DNA of 64,000 bases from contig OZ220491.1 of assembly GCA_965116195.1 (NCBI GenBank), positions 1,116,001-1,180,000 on the forward strand, written 5' to 3'. Shown piece by piece: positions 49,923 to 58,464 of this stretch. The translations under genes were made by a program, and so were the position numbers. Below the pieces are notes generated by a model. That model saw only the letters and a program-made list of their open reading frames with translations. It was not told where the DNA came from and made no database searches. Positions within the stretch are counted from its first letter, which is position 1. Every line of letters begins with the position of its first letter. The DNA is from Aldehydirespirator sp965116195 (GTDB lineage Bacteria; Actinomycetota; Acidimicrobiia; Acidimicrobiales; Aldehydirespiratoraceae).

Positions 49923-51458
49923 TCACCCGCGAACCCAGTTGAGGGTGCGGGCCAGAGCGTCGTGCCATTTGTTGTAGAGACGGGCTCGGTCGGTGTTGTC
50001 CAGTCGTGGCTCCCAGATGCGATCAGCGCGCCAGGTGGAAGCCAGTTCCTCCGGTGATGACCACACCCCGGTCGCCAGTCCGGCGGCGTAGGCGGCACCG
50101 AGCGCAGTGGTCTCTGCGACAGCTGGACGAGCCACCCGCACCCCCAGAATGTCCGCCTGGAACTGCATCAACAAGTCGTTGGCCACCATCCCTCCGTCAA
50201 CTTTCAATTCCTCAGGTGCCTCGGAGTCTGCCGTCATGGCATCAAGCACCTCGCGTGTCTGGAAGGCCGTGGCCTCAAGTGCGGCTCGGGCGATGTGCGC
50301 CTTGGTTGCGTAACCGGTCAGGCCCACAATCAGACCGCGGGCGTCGGAACGCCAATGAGGAGCAAACAACCCGGAAAATGCAGGCACGAAGTAGACATCA
50401 CCGTTGTCGGTGACCGTGGCCGCCAGCGACTCCACTTGTGACGAGTCGCTGATGATGCCGAGGTTGTCGCGCAGCCACTGGACCAGAGCCCCGGCCACGG
50501 CGACCGATCCTTCCAGCGCATAGCGGGGTGTCTCGCCTGCGACCTGGTATGCGACCGTGCTCAGAAGCCCGTTTGTTGAGCGCACGATGTCCGTACCGGT
50601 GTTCATGAGCATGAAGCAGCCCGTGCCGTAGGTGTTCTTGGTGTCCCCGGCCCCAAAGCATGTCTGCCCGAACAGAGCAGCCTGCTGGTCACCGAGAATG
50701 CCCGTGATGGGCACACCTGCCAGCGGGCCGGTCGCCTCGGCGATCCATCCGACCGACGGGTGTATCTCGGGCAGCAGCGCTTGAGGCACGCCGACCTGTT
50801 CGCACAGCCAGGGACTCCATTGCAGCGTCTCGAGATCCATCAACAGTGTCCTGGCAGCATTGGTCACGTCGGTCACATGCAGCGCCTCAACATGTTGCGC
50901 TCCCGCCTGCCGTGCCCCCGCCGCAGGCCCTCCGGTACCGGTCAGGTTCCACACGATCCAGGAATCGATGGTGCCGAAAGCCAGTTCGCCGACCTCCGCC
51001 CTGGCCTGCAGTATGTCATCCTGGTCAAGCAGCCAGCGGACTTTGGGGCCGGCGAAGTAACTGGCTGCCGGAAGACCGGTCAGGTGTTGCAGTCTCTGGG
51101 CACCTTCGGACTCAGCGAGGACACGGCAGAGTTGCTCGGTGCGGGTGTCTTGCCAAACGATGGCATTGGCCACCGCCTGACCCGTGGCGCGGTCCCACAA
51201 GACTGTGGTCTCACGCTGATTGGTGATACCCACTGCCGTCAGGTCACGGTGGCTCAGTCCGGCGTCATGAAGGGCCCGAGCGATCACCTGGTGTGTGTTG
51301 GCGATGATCTCGTCGGGGTCGTGCTCCACCCAACCCGGCTGAGGGAATATTTGTCTGTGCTCCTGCTGCGCGTGAGCCACTACTGCGCCGTGGCGGTCAA
51401 ACACCATGAAGCGCGTGCTTGTCGTGCCTTGGTCAAGTGCGCCGATCAGAGCAGTCAT
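49923..51458 (-). CDS. glpK: Glycerol kinase
   Basis: The 511-residue FGGY-family kinase shows LIGALDQGTTSTRFMVFD, GITNQRETTVLWDRATG and IVWQDTRT, then GTIDSWIVWNLTG, ILGDQQAALFGQ and KNTYGTGCFMLMNTG, read in parts; these are glycerol-kinase signatures. It phosphorylates glycerol to glycerol 3-phosphate. ATG at 51458 is preceded by GGAGAGG on the minus strand. It is monocistronic and divergent from the M20 gene, with a repeat-rich shared upstream region. The reverse-strand shadows over it are not genes. Confidence 0.96.
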   Translation of the reverse strand: MTALIGALDQGTTSTRFMVFDRHGAVVAHAQQEHRQIFPQPGWVEHDPDEIIANTHQVIARALHDAGLSHRDLTAVGITNQRETTVLWDRATGQAVANAIVWQDTRTEQLCRVLAESEGAQRLQHLTGLPAASYFAGPKVRWLLDQDDILQARAEVGELAFGTIDSWIVWNLTGTGGPAAGARQAGAQHVEALHVTDVTNAARTLLMDLETLQWSPWLCEQVGVPQALLPEIHPSVGWIAEATGPLAGVPITGILGDQQAALFGQTCFGAGDTKNTYGTGCFMLMNTGTDIVRSTNGLLSTVAYQVAGETPRYALEGSVAVAGALVQWLRDNLGIISDSSQVESLAATVTDNGDVYFVPAFSGLFAPHWRSDARGLIVGLTGYATKAHIARAALEATAFQTREVLDAMTADSEAPEELKVDGGMVANDLLMQFQADILGVRVARPAVAETTALGAAYAAGLATGVWSSPEELASTWRADRIWEPRLDNTDRARLYNKWHDALARTLNWVRG

Positions 51459-51651
51459 CGGGTTCCTCTCCGTCTGAGCAACCGGGCTTGGCAACCAGGT
51501 TTACAACTGGACTTTGTAACAGAGTCGGCTACTGAACTTTGTAACAGAGTCGGCTACTGGGCTTTGGCAACTGGGCTGCACAACTGGGTTGGCAACTGGG
51601 TTCGGCAACCGGCTGGCGTCCCGGTAAGTGCTGAGAGCAACAGGCCGACCA

Positions 51652-51800
51652 CCGCTACGATCTCGCAACAGTACTCTGTTTATCTCTGTCGCAGACTTCG
51701 GTGGGGGAGGCGGTTACCGCTACGATCTCGCAACAGTACTCTGTTTGTCTCTGTCACAAGCTCGGGGTGGGACAGACCAATTACCGCGACGATCGCGCAA
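51652..51800. repeat. About 65-bp repeat in the glpK/M20 divergent promoter region
   Basis: ACCGCTACGATCTCGCAACA followed by GTACTCTGTTT occurs at 51651 and 51716, with a weaker third copy at 51782 (ACCGCGACGATCGCGCAAC). Further upstream (51490-51610) CAACTGGG and TTTGTAACAGAGTCGGCTAC are also duplicated. The third unit ends ten bases before the M20 gene. Confidence 0.75.
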
Positions 51801-51820
51801 CCTTACCCTATGATCGGAAT

Positions 51821-52993
51821 ATGGATATTCCCGAGGCCAAGCAACGGGTGTGCAACGAGGTTGACCGGCTGGCACCGCTGCTGATTGATGTCTCACATCA
51901 GATACATGCACGTCCGGAACTGTGCTTTGAAGAGCACTTCGCACATGATCTGCTGACCGACATCATCGCTGATCAGGGGCTGGCGGTGCAGCGGCGCGCC
52001 TACGGTCTTGACACCGCCTTTGAGGCTCACGCCGGTCGCGATGACCGAGCAGCCGTGGCGGTGATCTGTGAGTATGACGCCCTGCCCGGCATCGGTCACG
52101 CCTGTGGCCACAACATCATTGCCGCAGCAGGTCTGGGTGCCGGTCTGGCTGCCGCGTCAATTGCTGAAGAGATCGGCGAACGTGTGGCCGTGGTGGGAAC
52201 ACCGGCAGAGGAAGGCGGTGGCGGCAAGGAGTTGATGCTGCGCAACGGTGCCTTCTCCGACACCTCAGCAGCCATGATGGTTCATCCCGCCAACCATGAG
52301 TTGAGCACGTTTCATGCCGTGGCGGTACACCGTTTGACAGCGCGCTATCAAGGCCAGGCCGCTCACGCCGCTGCGGCTCCCGAACAGGGACGCAACGCAC
52401 TTGATGCTGCGGTGCTCGGCTACAACGCGGTCGCTGCGCTGCGCCAGCACATCCGCGATGATGAGCGCATCCACGGCATATTCACCGACAGTGGAACCAA
52501 GCCCAACATCGTCCCGGCCACAGCCGCAGCCGAATGGTATGTGCGCTCCAAGAACCTGTCCACCTTGGAACCTCTCAAGGAGCGGGTGGTGGCCTGCCTG
52601 AAGGCGGGGGCCGATGCCGCGGTCTGTGATGTGGAGATCGAGTGGGTTGATCCTCCATATGCGGACATGAACGACAATCCGTCGCTGCTCAACAGCTACC
52701 TGGCCAACCTCGGTGCTGTCGGCCGGACACCCTCAGATGACACCGGGACACGAATTGTCGGCAGCACCGACATGGGCAACGTCAGTTACGCAACTCCTGC
52801 GATCCATCCCATGATCAAGGTCGCACCTGCTGATGTGCCGATCCACACGCCGGCCTTTGCCGAGCACGCCGGTAGCTGCACCGGAGATGCTGCTGTCATT
52901 GACGGTGCCAAGGCCATGGCCATGACGGTGGTGGACTGCTGGCTCGATGCCGCCGTCATGTCCGCTGCACGGGCCGCTTTCGCCACGACCTGA
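51821..52993 (+). CDS. M20 family amidohydrolase (AbgB-like)
   Basis: The 390-residue metallopeptidase shows IHARPELCFEEHFA, the metal-binding HACGHN, GTPAEEGGGGK and HAAAAPEQGRNALDA, as in M20 amidohydrolases of the aminobenzoyl-glutamate/hippurate type. It would hydrolyse an N-acyl amino acid. ATG at 51821 is very close to TACCCTATGAT, so the mRNA may have a very short leader. No operon partner follows; the next 500 bp are repeats. Confidence 0.87.
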   Translation: MDIPEAKQRVCNEVDRLAPLLIDVSHQIHARPELCFEEHFAHDLLTDIIADQGLAVQRRAYGLDTAFEAHAGRDDRAAVAVICEYDALPGIGHACGHNIIAAAGLGAGLAAASIAEEIGERVAVVGTPAEEGGGGKELMLRNGAFSDTSAAMMVHPANHELSTFHAVAVHRLTARYQGQAAHAAAAPEQGRNALDAAVLGYNAVAALRQHIRDDERIHGIFTDSGTKPNIVPATAAAEWYVRSKNLSTLEPLKERVVACLKAGADAAVCDVEIEWVDPPYADMNDNPSLLNSYLANLGAVGRTPSDDTGTRIVGSTDMGNVSYATPAIHPMIKVAPADVPIHTPAFAEHAGSCTGDAAVIDGAKAMAMTVVDCWLDAAVMSAARAAFATT

Positions 52994-53112
52994 TCCCACG
53001 CCGGGTGCCCGGTGGGCTCGGTGACACATCATGCTGGTGAGGATTCCGGCAGTGGCCGCAGTGGGCCGATCCCACATCAAAGCAGGCTCAAGGTCGCTTC
53101 ATAGCCGTATGG

Positions 53113-53290
53113 GTGTCCCACATCAGTCGTGCCGCGTTGATGCATCAGGTTGAGTTGCGGCACCGCCGTCAACGCCGGTTGTCACGGTGTCCCACATCAG
53201 TCGTGCCGCGTTGATGCATCAGGTTGAGTTGCGGCACCGCCGTCAACGCCGGTTGTCACGGTGTCCTACATCAGTCGTGCCGCGTTGGTG
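53113..53290. repeat. 74-bp tandem repeat downstream of the M20 gene
   Basis: GTGTCC(C/T)ACATCAGTCGTGC begins units at 53113, 53187 and 53261. The first two are identical; the third is broken off after about 30 bp. Confidence 0.9.
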
Positions 53291-53326
53291 CATCAGTCCT
53301 GCATCGGTCCTGGATCAGCCGTGGGT

Positions 53327-53512
53327 CATCCGCGACCAGATGCGGCCACCGTCATAGATTGCGCCTGCGCAGGTCGACAACCCGCAATCTCGACAACGCC
53401 ATCCGCGACCAGATGCAGCCACCGTCATAGATTGCGCCTGCGCAGGTCGACAACCCGCAATCTCGACAACGCCATCCGCGATCAGATGCAGCCACTGTCA
53501 TAGATTGCGCCT
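53327..53512 (+). promoter_or_regulatory. 73-bp tandem repeat carrying three copies of the thyX promoter region
   Basis: Units begin CATCCGCGA(C/T)CAGATGC at 53327, 53400 and 53473. Each contains CATAGATTGCGCCTG, so the candidate -10 element TAGATT occurs at 53355, 53428 and 53501. Only the last is followed by GTG (53513), six bases after the hexamer, which implies a leaderless thyX transcript. Confidence 0.7.
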
Positions 53513-55231
53513 GTGAACCTCTATGCCTCGGAGTCCTTCACGACTGAGGAGTCCGACATCCTGCGCCGGTACTTCACCAACCTGGACCAGCCGGTTTTCG
53601 CGCTGGTCAACCTGCCCGAGGTTGTCAAGGGTGCCCTGTTCGCTCGCTATTCCCGTTCCATGTCGAGCCTGCGTCGGCTCTTCCTCGACGAGTTTGTTGA
53701 TGATCTTGACATCAGCGGTGACGTGACCATTGACGCGACCGTTGGTCTGCGCCGTGCCGAGCAGCTCTATGACAGGGTTTTTCTGGACTACGGAGATGAC
53801 TCCGTGGCGCAACTCGGCGGTGTGCATCTGGCCTGTGAGCAGGTGTCCAACCTGCTCACCAAGGTGTTGGAGTGGGGACGGCTCATGGCATATCTGGAGC
53901 AGAGCACCCGCTACATCGCCTATGACCAGCGGCTCAACGGGCGCTATCGCTACCACCGGGATCCGGAGGTGATGAGATCTCCGCTGGGTTCGCGGTATGT
54001 GGGTGACATGGACCGCATCTTCTCGGCCTACTCCGCACTCGTGCCGAAGATGCAGGACTTCGTGCGTGCCAACATCCCCAAGGCCAGTGGTGACACGGAC
54101 TTCGCCTACCGCAACGCCGTGAAGGCCAAGGCGCTTGACTCTATAAGAGGCATGCTCCCGGCTGCTTCGTTGAGCAATCTGGGCATGTACGGCACCGGCC
54201 AGGCCTACGAGTCACTGCTCATGAGAATGAGAGCCCATCCGCTGCCGGAGTCGCGTGCCTATGCCGATGCCATGCTCACAGAGTTGCGCAAGGTGATCCC
54301 GTCGTTTCTCAAGCGGGTTGACCTGCCCGACAGAGGTGAGCTGACCACCCGATACCTGGTCGACAATCAAGCCGCGATGGACGATGTTACCGAACGGATA
54401 TTCAGTGACACCAGAGGCGATGGTGGCGGTTGTGCGGGTGATACCGGTGATGATGTGGTGGAACTCGTGGACTATGACCCTGACGGTGAGATCAAGGTTG
54501 TGACCGCGATGCTGTATCCGTACTCGTCGCTGTCTGAGCGTGCCATTGAATCCCAGGTACAGATGATGTCGTCACGGGAACGACTGGAGATAGTGCGTGC
54601 CTATTGTGGCAATCGTCAGAATCGTCGCCATCGTCCGGGACGTGCCCTGGAACGCACCTGTTACCGTTTTGATATCCTGTCTGATTATGGTGCATTCCGT
54701 GATTTGCAACGCCACCGGATGCTGACCATTGACTGGCAACCGCTGTCGATTTCTCATGGCTATACCCGTCCGGAGGTTGTCGTCGCAGCAGGCATGCAGG
54801 ATGAGTTCGACTCGACGATGGACCGTTCAGCGCGACTTTATGAGACGCTGGCGACGGAGTGGACGCATCAGGCGCGATACGCGGTGGCGCTGGCCTATCG
54901 GGTGAGGTATTCAATGCAGATGAACGCCCGTGAGGCGATGCACATACTTGAGTTGCGCACCACGCCCCAGGGTCACCCGGTCTACCGGAAGTTGTGCCAG
55001 CGGATGCACAACCTGATCGCTGAACAGGCAGGCCATGTCGCCATAGCGGAGTTGATGTCGTTCGTTGACCACAGCGCCGATCCTGAGTTGGGTCGTCTCA
55101 GCGCGGAGCAACGCACCGAGAGGCTCAAGATGGCTGGACCTTCGGTTGGCTCCGCGAGTCGTCCGGCGGCCGGTTCCTCGGCCAACTCCAAAAGTCCAGC
55201 GGCCAGTGAGGGTGACAACCCTCAGGAGTGA
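53513..55231 (+). CDS. thyX: FAD-dependent thymidylate synthase-like protein, double-length
   Basis: The 572-residue protein consists of two ThyX-like halves: the first with RLMAYLEQSTRYIAYD and the second with DLQRHRMLTIDWQPLS, a form of the RHR motif that binds dUMP and FAD. Long two-domain versions occur in several actinobacteria; only one half is expected to be catalytic. It would make dTMP from dUMP with methylenetetrahydrofolate and NADPH. A Ser/Ala-rich tail of about 30 residues ends the protein. GTG at 53513 sits six bases after a TAGATT element. Confidence 0.85.
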   Translation: MNLYASESFTTEESDILRRYFTNLDQPVFALVNLPEVVKGALFARYSRSMSSLRRLFLDEFVDDLDISGDVTIDATVGLRRAEQLYDRVFLDYGDDSVAQLGGVHLACEQVSNLLTKVLEWGRLMAYLEQSTRYIAYDQRLNGRYRYHRDPEVMRSPLGSRYVGDMDRIFSAYSALVPKMQDFVRANIPKASGDTDFAYRNAVKAKALDSIRGMLPAASLSNLGMYGTGQAYESLLMRMRAHPLPESRAYADAMLTELRKVIPSFLKRVDLPDRGELTTRYLVDNQAAMDDVTERIFSDTRGDGGGCAGDTGDDVVELVDYDPDGEIKVVTAMLYPYSSLSERAIESQVQMMSSRERLEIVRAYCGNRQNRRHRPGRALERTCYRFDILSDYGAFRDLQRHRMLTIDWQPLSISHGYTRPEVVVAAGMQDEFDSTMDRSARLYETLATEWTHQARYAVALAYRVRYSMQMNAREAMHILELRTTPQGHPVYRKLCQRMHNLIAEQAGHVAIAELMSFVDHSADPELGRLSAEQRTERLKMAGPSVGSASRPAAGSSANSKSPAASEGDNPQE

Positions 55232-55330
55232 TGGTTGAGGCTGTTGTCACGTGTTGAATTCTGCCGGAGCGCTGTCATATGTGTCTATGCTCCGCGCACA
55301 TTTTCGTTGACGGCTACGTGGGACGGCAGC

Positions 55331-56017
55331 ATGAACTCTCAAAACGCGCAAACCGACGATCTTGAGGAACTCGACGACTCAGATGACGACGACGACTTCG
55401 ATGACGACCTCGACGACGACGACTTCGATGACGACCTCGACGACGACGATCCTGACGACGAAGACCTGGACGACCTCGACGATGACGACTTCGATGACGA
55501 CCTCGACGATGACGACTTCGATGACGACCTCGACGATGACGACTTCGATGACGATCTCGACGATGACGATCCTGACGACGAAGACCTGGACGATGACGAC
55601 GAGGACTTTGACACCGATGATCTGGATGATCTTGAGTCAGACGTGGATGACAGCCTTGACGACTACGAAGATCACGATGATGACGAGGACGAAGACGAAG
55701 ACGATGTGCCGGCTCCGGTTGAGGATGATGACGACGATGATGATGTCCACCCAAGCGATGTGGAGGCCGATCTGGAGGAGATCCTGCGCGACCGCATGGC
55801 AGCCAGCGACGATGAAGAGGAGGAAGACGATGAGGAGGACACGGCTGGTTCCGTTCCCGCATCGGTGTCGGTGGCACCGCCGCGTTCCGACGAGTGGACG
55901 TGTGGCCAGTGCTTTCTCATCGTCAGTGTCAGCCAGTTCGGCTCACGGTCAAACCCCATCTGCCCGTCGGGCGAGGATCCATGTGAATCGATGCAACGGG
56001 TTCTCAGCTATCAGTAG
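55331..56017 (+). CDS. DUF4193-like zinc-ribbon protein with Asp-rich N-terminal expansion
   Basis: The 228-residue protein has about 130 residues of Asp/Leu/Phe repeats (FDDDLDDDD units, encoded by GATGACGACCTCGA-type DNA repeats), an acidic segment, and a C-terminal zinc ribbon (EWTCGQCFLIVSVSQFG, then ICPSGEDPC). Actinobacterial DUF4193 proteins are about 100 residues with a short acidic N-terminus, so the N-terminal half is greatly enlarged. ATG at 55331 is chosen because the repeats begin soon after; no strong ribosome binding site is seen. Function is unknown. Confidence 0.75.
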   Translation: MNSQNAQTDDLEELDDSDDDDDFDDDLDDDDFDDDLDDDDPDDEDLDDLDDDDFDDDLDDDDFDDDLDDDDFDDDLDDDDPDDEDLDDDDEDFDTDDLDDLESDVDDSLDDYEDHDDDEDEDEDDVPAPVEDDDDDDDVHPSDVEADLEEILRDRMAASDDEEEEDDEEDTAGSVPASVSVAPPRSDEWTCGQCFLIVSVSQFGSRSNPICPSGEDPCESMQRVLSYQ

Positions 56018-56407
56018 CGGGTTCTCGACGGGTTCTCGATCGTCAACAGTGCCCGCTCCGTGCTGACAGCGCCCCGGCCCATGCAGACGAGCACACCGCT
56101 CCGTGCCGACAACACCGGCCCGCTGGATTCGGTGACGGGCGAGATCGGACGAGCACCCCGAGCTGTGCAGACAACACTGCAACCGATAGCACCCCGATCC
56201 GTGCTGCCGAAAGCACCCCGGCCTGTGCAGACAACACTGCAACCGATAGCACCCCGATCCGTGCTGCAAGAAGGCAACCCGGCCTGTGCAGACAACACAT
56301 CAACCGATGGCAACCCGACTGGCGCAGACGGCACCCCGATCCGTGCTGCCGAAAGCACCCCGCCCTCTGCAGACAGCACCCTGACCAATGGCATCCGGGC
56401 CTTGTAG
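56018..56407. repeat. About 60-bp tandem repeats between the zinc-ribbon and GNAT genes
   Basis: TGTGCAGACAACACTGCAACC recurs in near-identical form at 56164 and 56224 and in shortened form at 56285, with AGCACCCCG(A/G) and ATCCGTGCTGC between them. The whole 390-bp gap is made of such units and diverged copies; no gene is supported. Confidence 0.85.
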
Positions 56408-56923
56408 ATGACTTACATCAACGAAGCTGCCAGACTCGCCGTTGAGTCAGACATCACGGTCATAGCTGAGTTGGTTGCTGAGGCCGCCAAAGAGAAGGAG
56501 TCGGTGCGTGGCGGCTCTGTCTGGGGTCGGCTGGAGGCCCGCATGGAACCGGTGGCAGCCAGCCTGTCGGACGATCTGAGTTCCGATGAAGCCTGCCTGG
56601 TGGTGGGCACCATCGACACAGCAATCGTCGGCTTTGCATCGGCGCGGCTGGTGATGCTTCATGACGGCGCACTGCTGGGGCGTGTCAATGAGATCTACGT
56701 GATGGGAGAGGCGCGTGGCGTGGGGGTGGGGGAGGCCATGATGAATCTGCTGCTCAACTGGGCGCGCCGGCACCATTGCATCGGTGTTGACAGCCTGGCT
56801 CTTCCCGGCGACCGCAATACAAAGAACTTCTTCGAGACACATGGTCTGGTCGCTCGGTCAATCACTGTTCATCGAGCGTTGACCACAGAGATCAACCCGT
56901 GCCCTGATGATTCGCATGGTTGA
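56408..56923 (+). CDS. GNAT family N-acetyltransferase
   Basis: The 171-residue protein has the GNAT fold: an N-terminal ARLAVESDITVIAELVAEAA, a beta-strand NEIYVMGEARGVGVGEAMM carrying the acetyl-CoA loop (R/Q-x-x-G-x-G/A), and a C-terminal NTKNFFETHGLVARSI. The substrate is unknown. ATG at 56408 directly follows a TAG. The last residues (NPCPDDSHG) are encoded by the first unit of the 71-bp repeat that leads to the Nudix gene. Confidence 0.82.
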   Translation: MTYINEAARLAVESDITVIAELVAEAAKEKESVRGGSVWGRLEARMEPVAASLSDDLSSDEACLVVGTIDTAIVGFASARLVMLHDGALLGRVNEIYVMGEARGVGVGEAMMNLLLNWARRHHCIGVDSLALPGDRNTKNFFETHGLVARSITVHRALTTEINPCPDDSHG

Positions 56924-57122
56924 GTTGGCGGTCGGGGCTGTGTGGTCGCCACGAAGCCGCCCGCAGCCCGTGCCCTGATGATTCGCATAGTTGAGTTGGC
57001 GGTCGGGGCTGTGTGGTCGCCACGAAGCCGCCCGCAGCCCGTGCCCTGATGATTCGCATGGTTGAGTTGGCGGTCGGGGCTGTGTGGTCGCCACGAAGCC
57101 GCCCGCAGCCCGTGCCCTGATG
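56901..57122 (+). repeat. 71-bp tandem repeat, three coupled 23-codon mini-ORFs before the Nudix gene
   Basis: Units start GCCCTGATGATTCGCAT at 56901, 56972, 57043 and 57114. Each contains TGATG, in which a stop and a start share one base. From the ATGs at 56907, 56978 and 57049 a 23-codon ORF (MIRMVELAVGAV...) runs to the TGA of the next unit; the fourth ATG (57120) is the Nudix start (MIRIVEVAVGAV). The peptides are copies of the Nudix N-terminus. No ribosome binding site precedes any unit, so initiation should depend on coupling. Confidence 0.88.
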
Positions 57123-57527
57123 ATTCGCATAGTTGAAGTGGCGGTCGGGGCTGTCGTTTGCCGAGGCGACAAGCTGTTGCTTGTGCGGCGAGGTCATGAC
57201 CCTGGCGCGGGGGAGTGGTCGGTGCCAGGCGGTCGTGTCGAACCCGGTGAGATATTGGCCGAGGCTGTTGTTCGAGAGTTGGCAGAGGAGACGGGCCTTG
57301 ACGGCGTGTGTGGCGCATTCGTGGGATGGGTGGAACGAATCGGCGACAAAACCCACTTCGTGATTCTGGACTTTGAGGTGACGGTGACGAGTGACAAGGC
57401 ACCAGTGGCTGGCAGTGATGTCACAGATGCGCGGTGGTGGCCTGTCGAGGAGGTTGCCGGCCTACGACTGGTGGACGGCTTGGCCGAGTTCCTTCACGAC
57501 CACAAGGTCATCCCCGCAATCGTCTAG
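57120..57527 (+). CDS. Nudix hydrolase
   Basis: The 135-residue protein has a complete Nudix box, GGRVEPGEILAEAVVRELAE followed by ETGL, which binds Mg2+ for hydrolysis of nucleoside diphosphate derivatives. It belongs to the small MutT-like group. ATG at 57120 overlaps the stop of the last mini-ORF. Because of the duplicated junction, expression probably depends on translation through the GNAT gene and three mini-ORFs. Substrate is unknown. Confidence 0.92.
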   Translation: MIRIVEVAVGAVVCRGDKLLLVRRGHDPGAGEWSVPGGRVEPGEILAEAVVRELAEETGLDGVCGAFVGWVERIGDKTHFVILDFEVTVTSDKAPVAGSDVTDARWWPVEEVAGLRLVDGLAEFLHDHKVIPAIV

Positions 57528-57702
57528 ACCGAATTCCTCGGCAACATCACAATCGCCTGGACCGGACTCTTCAGCCACATCACAATCAACTGGACCGAGC
57601 TCGTCGGCGACCTTACAATCGTCTGGACAAGGCTCGTCAGTGACCTTTCCAAACCTGGCGAACTGCACGGCCGCCACCCGGATCACGTCTGGACAAGGCT
57701 CG
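57528..57702. repeat. Diverged repeats between the convergent Nudix and enoyl-CoA hydratase genes
   Basis: Variants of TCGTCTGGACAAGGCTCGTC and AGTGACCTTTCCAAACC occur at 57610-57655 and 57684-57722, the latter overlapping the hydratase 3' end. Weaker forms (ATCGCCTGGACCGGACTC) lie at 57552-57600. Confidence 0.7.
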
Positions 57703-58464
57703 TCAGTGACCTTTCCAAACCGGGGGCCTCTTCTCGATAAAAGCGAGCGGCCCCTCGCGGAAGTCCTCGGTGTTGCGCAGGGCCATCTGCGCTCGTCCCG
57801 CCGCTGTGATGGACTCCAGGTCTGTTTGTGTGAAGCTGTCCAACACGAGTCTGCGTGACTCACGTACCGCCAGTGGCCCGTTGGCGTTGACTCGCTGTGC
57901 CAGGAGTCGTGCTGCGTCCAAAGCGGTGCCCGGCTCGCACAACTCGTTGATCAAGCCGAAGTGCCGGGCCTGTTCGGCACTGATGGGGTCACCGGTGAGA
58001 ACCATCTCCATGGCGACCGCCAGCGGAAGTGCCCTGGGAAGTCGGCTCAGCCCGCCCGCTGCCGCGATGAGCGAACGCTTCACCTCGGGAAGCCCAAACC
58101 GGGCGTTGGTTGACGCGACCCGCAGGTCACAAGCCAGGGCGATCTCTGTGCCACCGGCAAGCGCCGGGCCGTCAACAGCGGCGATCAGAGGCTTCGTGCG
58201 CTTCCTCAGCACAATGCCTCCAAAGCCGCCCCGTTCGGTTGACAATTCCGAGAAGCGGCCCTCAGATATTGCCTTCAGATCAGCTCCTGCGCAAAAAACC
58301 GGTCCGGTGTGGGTCAATATCGCCGACCACAGCGAGTCGTCGGCCTCCAAGCGGTCGATGGCATCCTCCAGACCACTGGACATGGCACCATTGACGGCAT
58401 TGCGCGCCTCGGGCCGGTTCATGGTGATGACGGCGAGGTTGCCGTCTGTTTGGAACTCAATCAT
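57703..58464 (-). CDS. Enoyl-CoA hydratase/isomerase family protein
   Basis: The 253-residue crotonase has FQTDGNLAVITMNRPEARNA, the oxyanion-hole segments FCAGADLKAI and DGPALAGGTEIALACDLRVA (in parts), then GLPEVKRSL. The residues that act as catalytic Glu pair in classical hydratases are not both obvious, so another crotonase reaction is possible. The ATG overlaps the stop of the upstream 624-residue gene (ATGA), which implies coupling. The C-terminal residues (VWKGH) come from a repeat. Confidence 0.87.
   Translation of the reverse strand: MIEFQTDGNLAVITMNRPEARNAVNGAMSSGLEDAIDRLEADDSLWSAILTHTGPVFCAGADLKAISEGRFSELSTERGGFGGIVLRKRTKPLIAAVDGPALAGGTEIALACDLRVASTNARFGLPEVKRSLIAAAGGLSRLPRALPLAVAMEMVLTGDPISAEQARHFGLINELCEPGTALDAARLLAQRVNANGPLAVRESRRLVLDSFTQTDLESITAAGRAQMALRNTEDFREGPLAFIEKRPPVWKGH

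Noticed and set aside
55314..55959. Ser-rich and Arg/His-rich minus-strand ORFs opposite the Asp-rich gene
   Set aside because: They are complements of GAT/GAC repeats.
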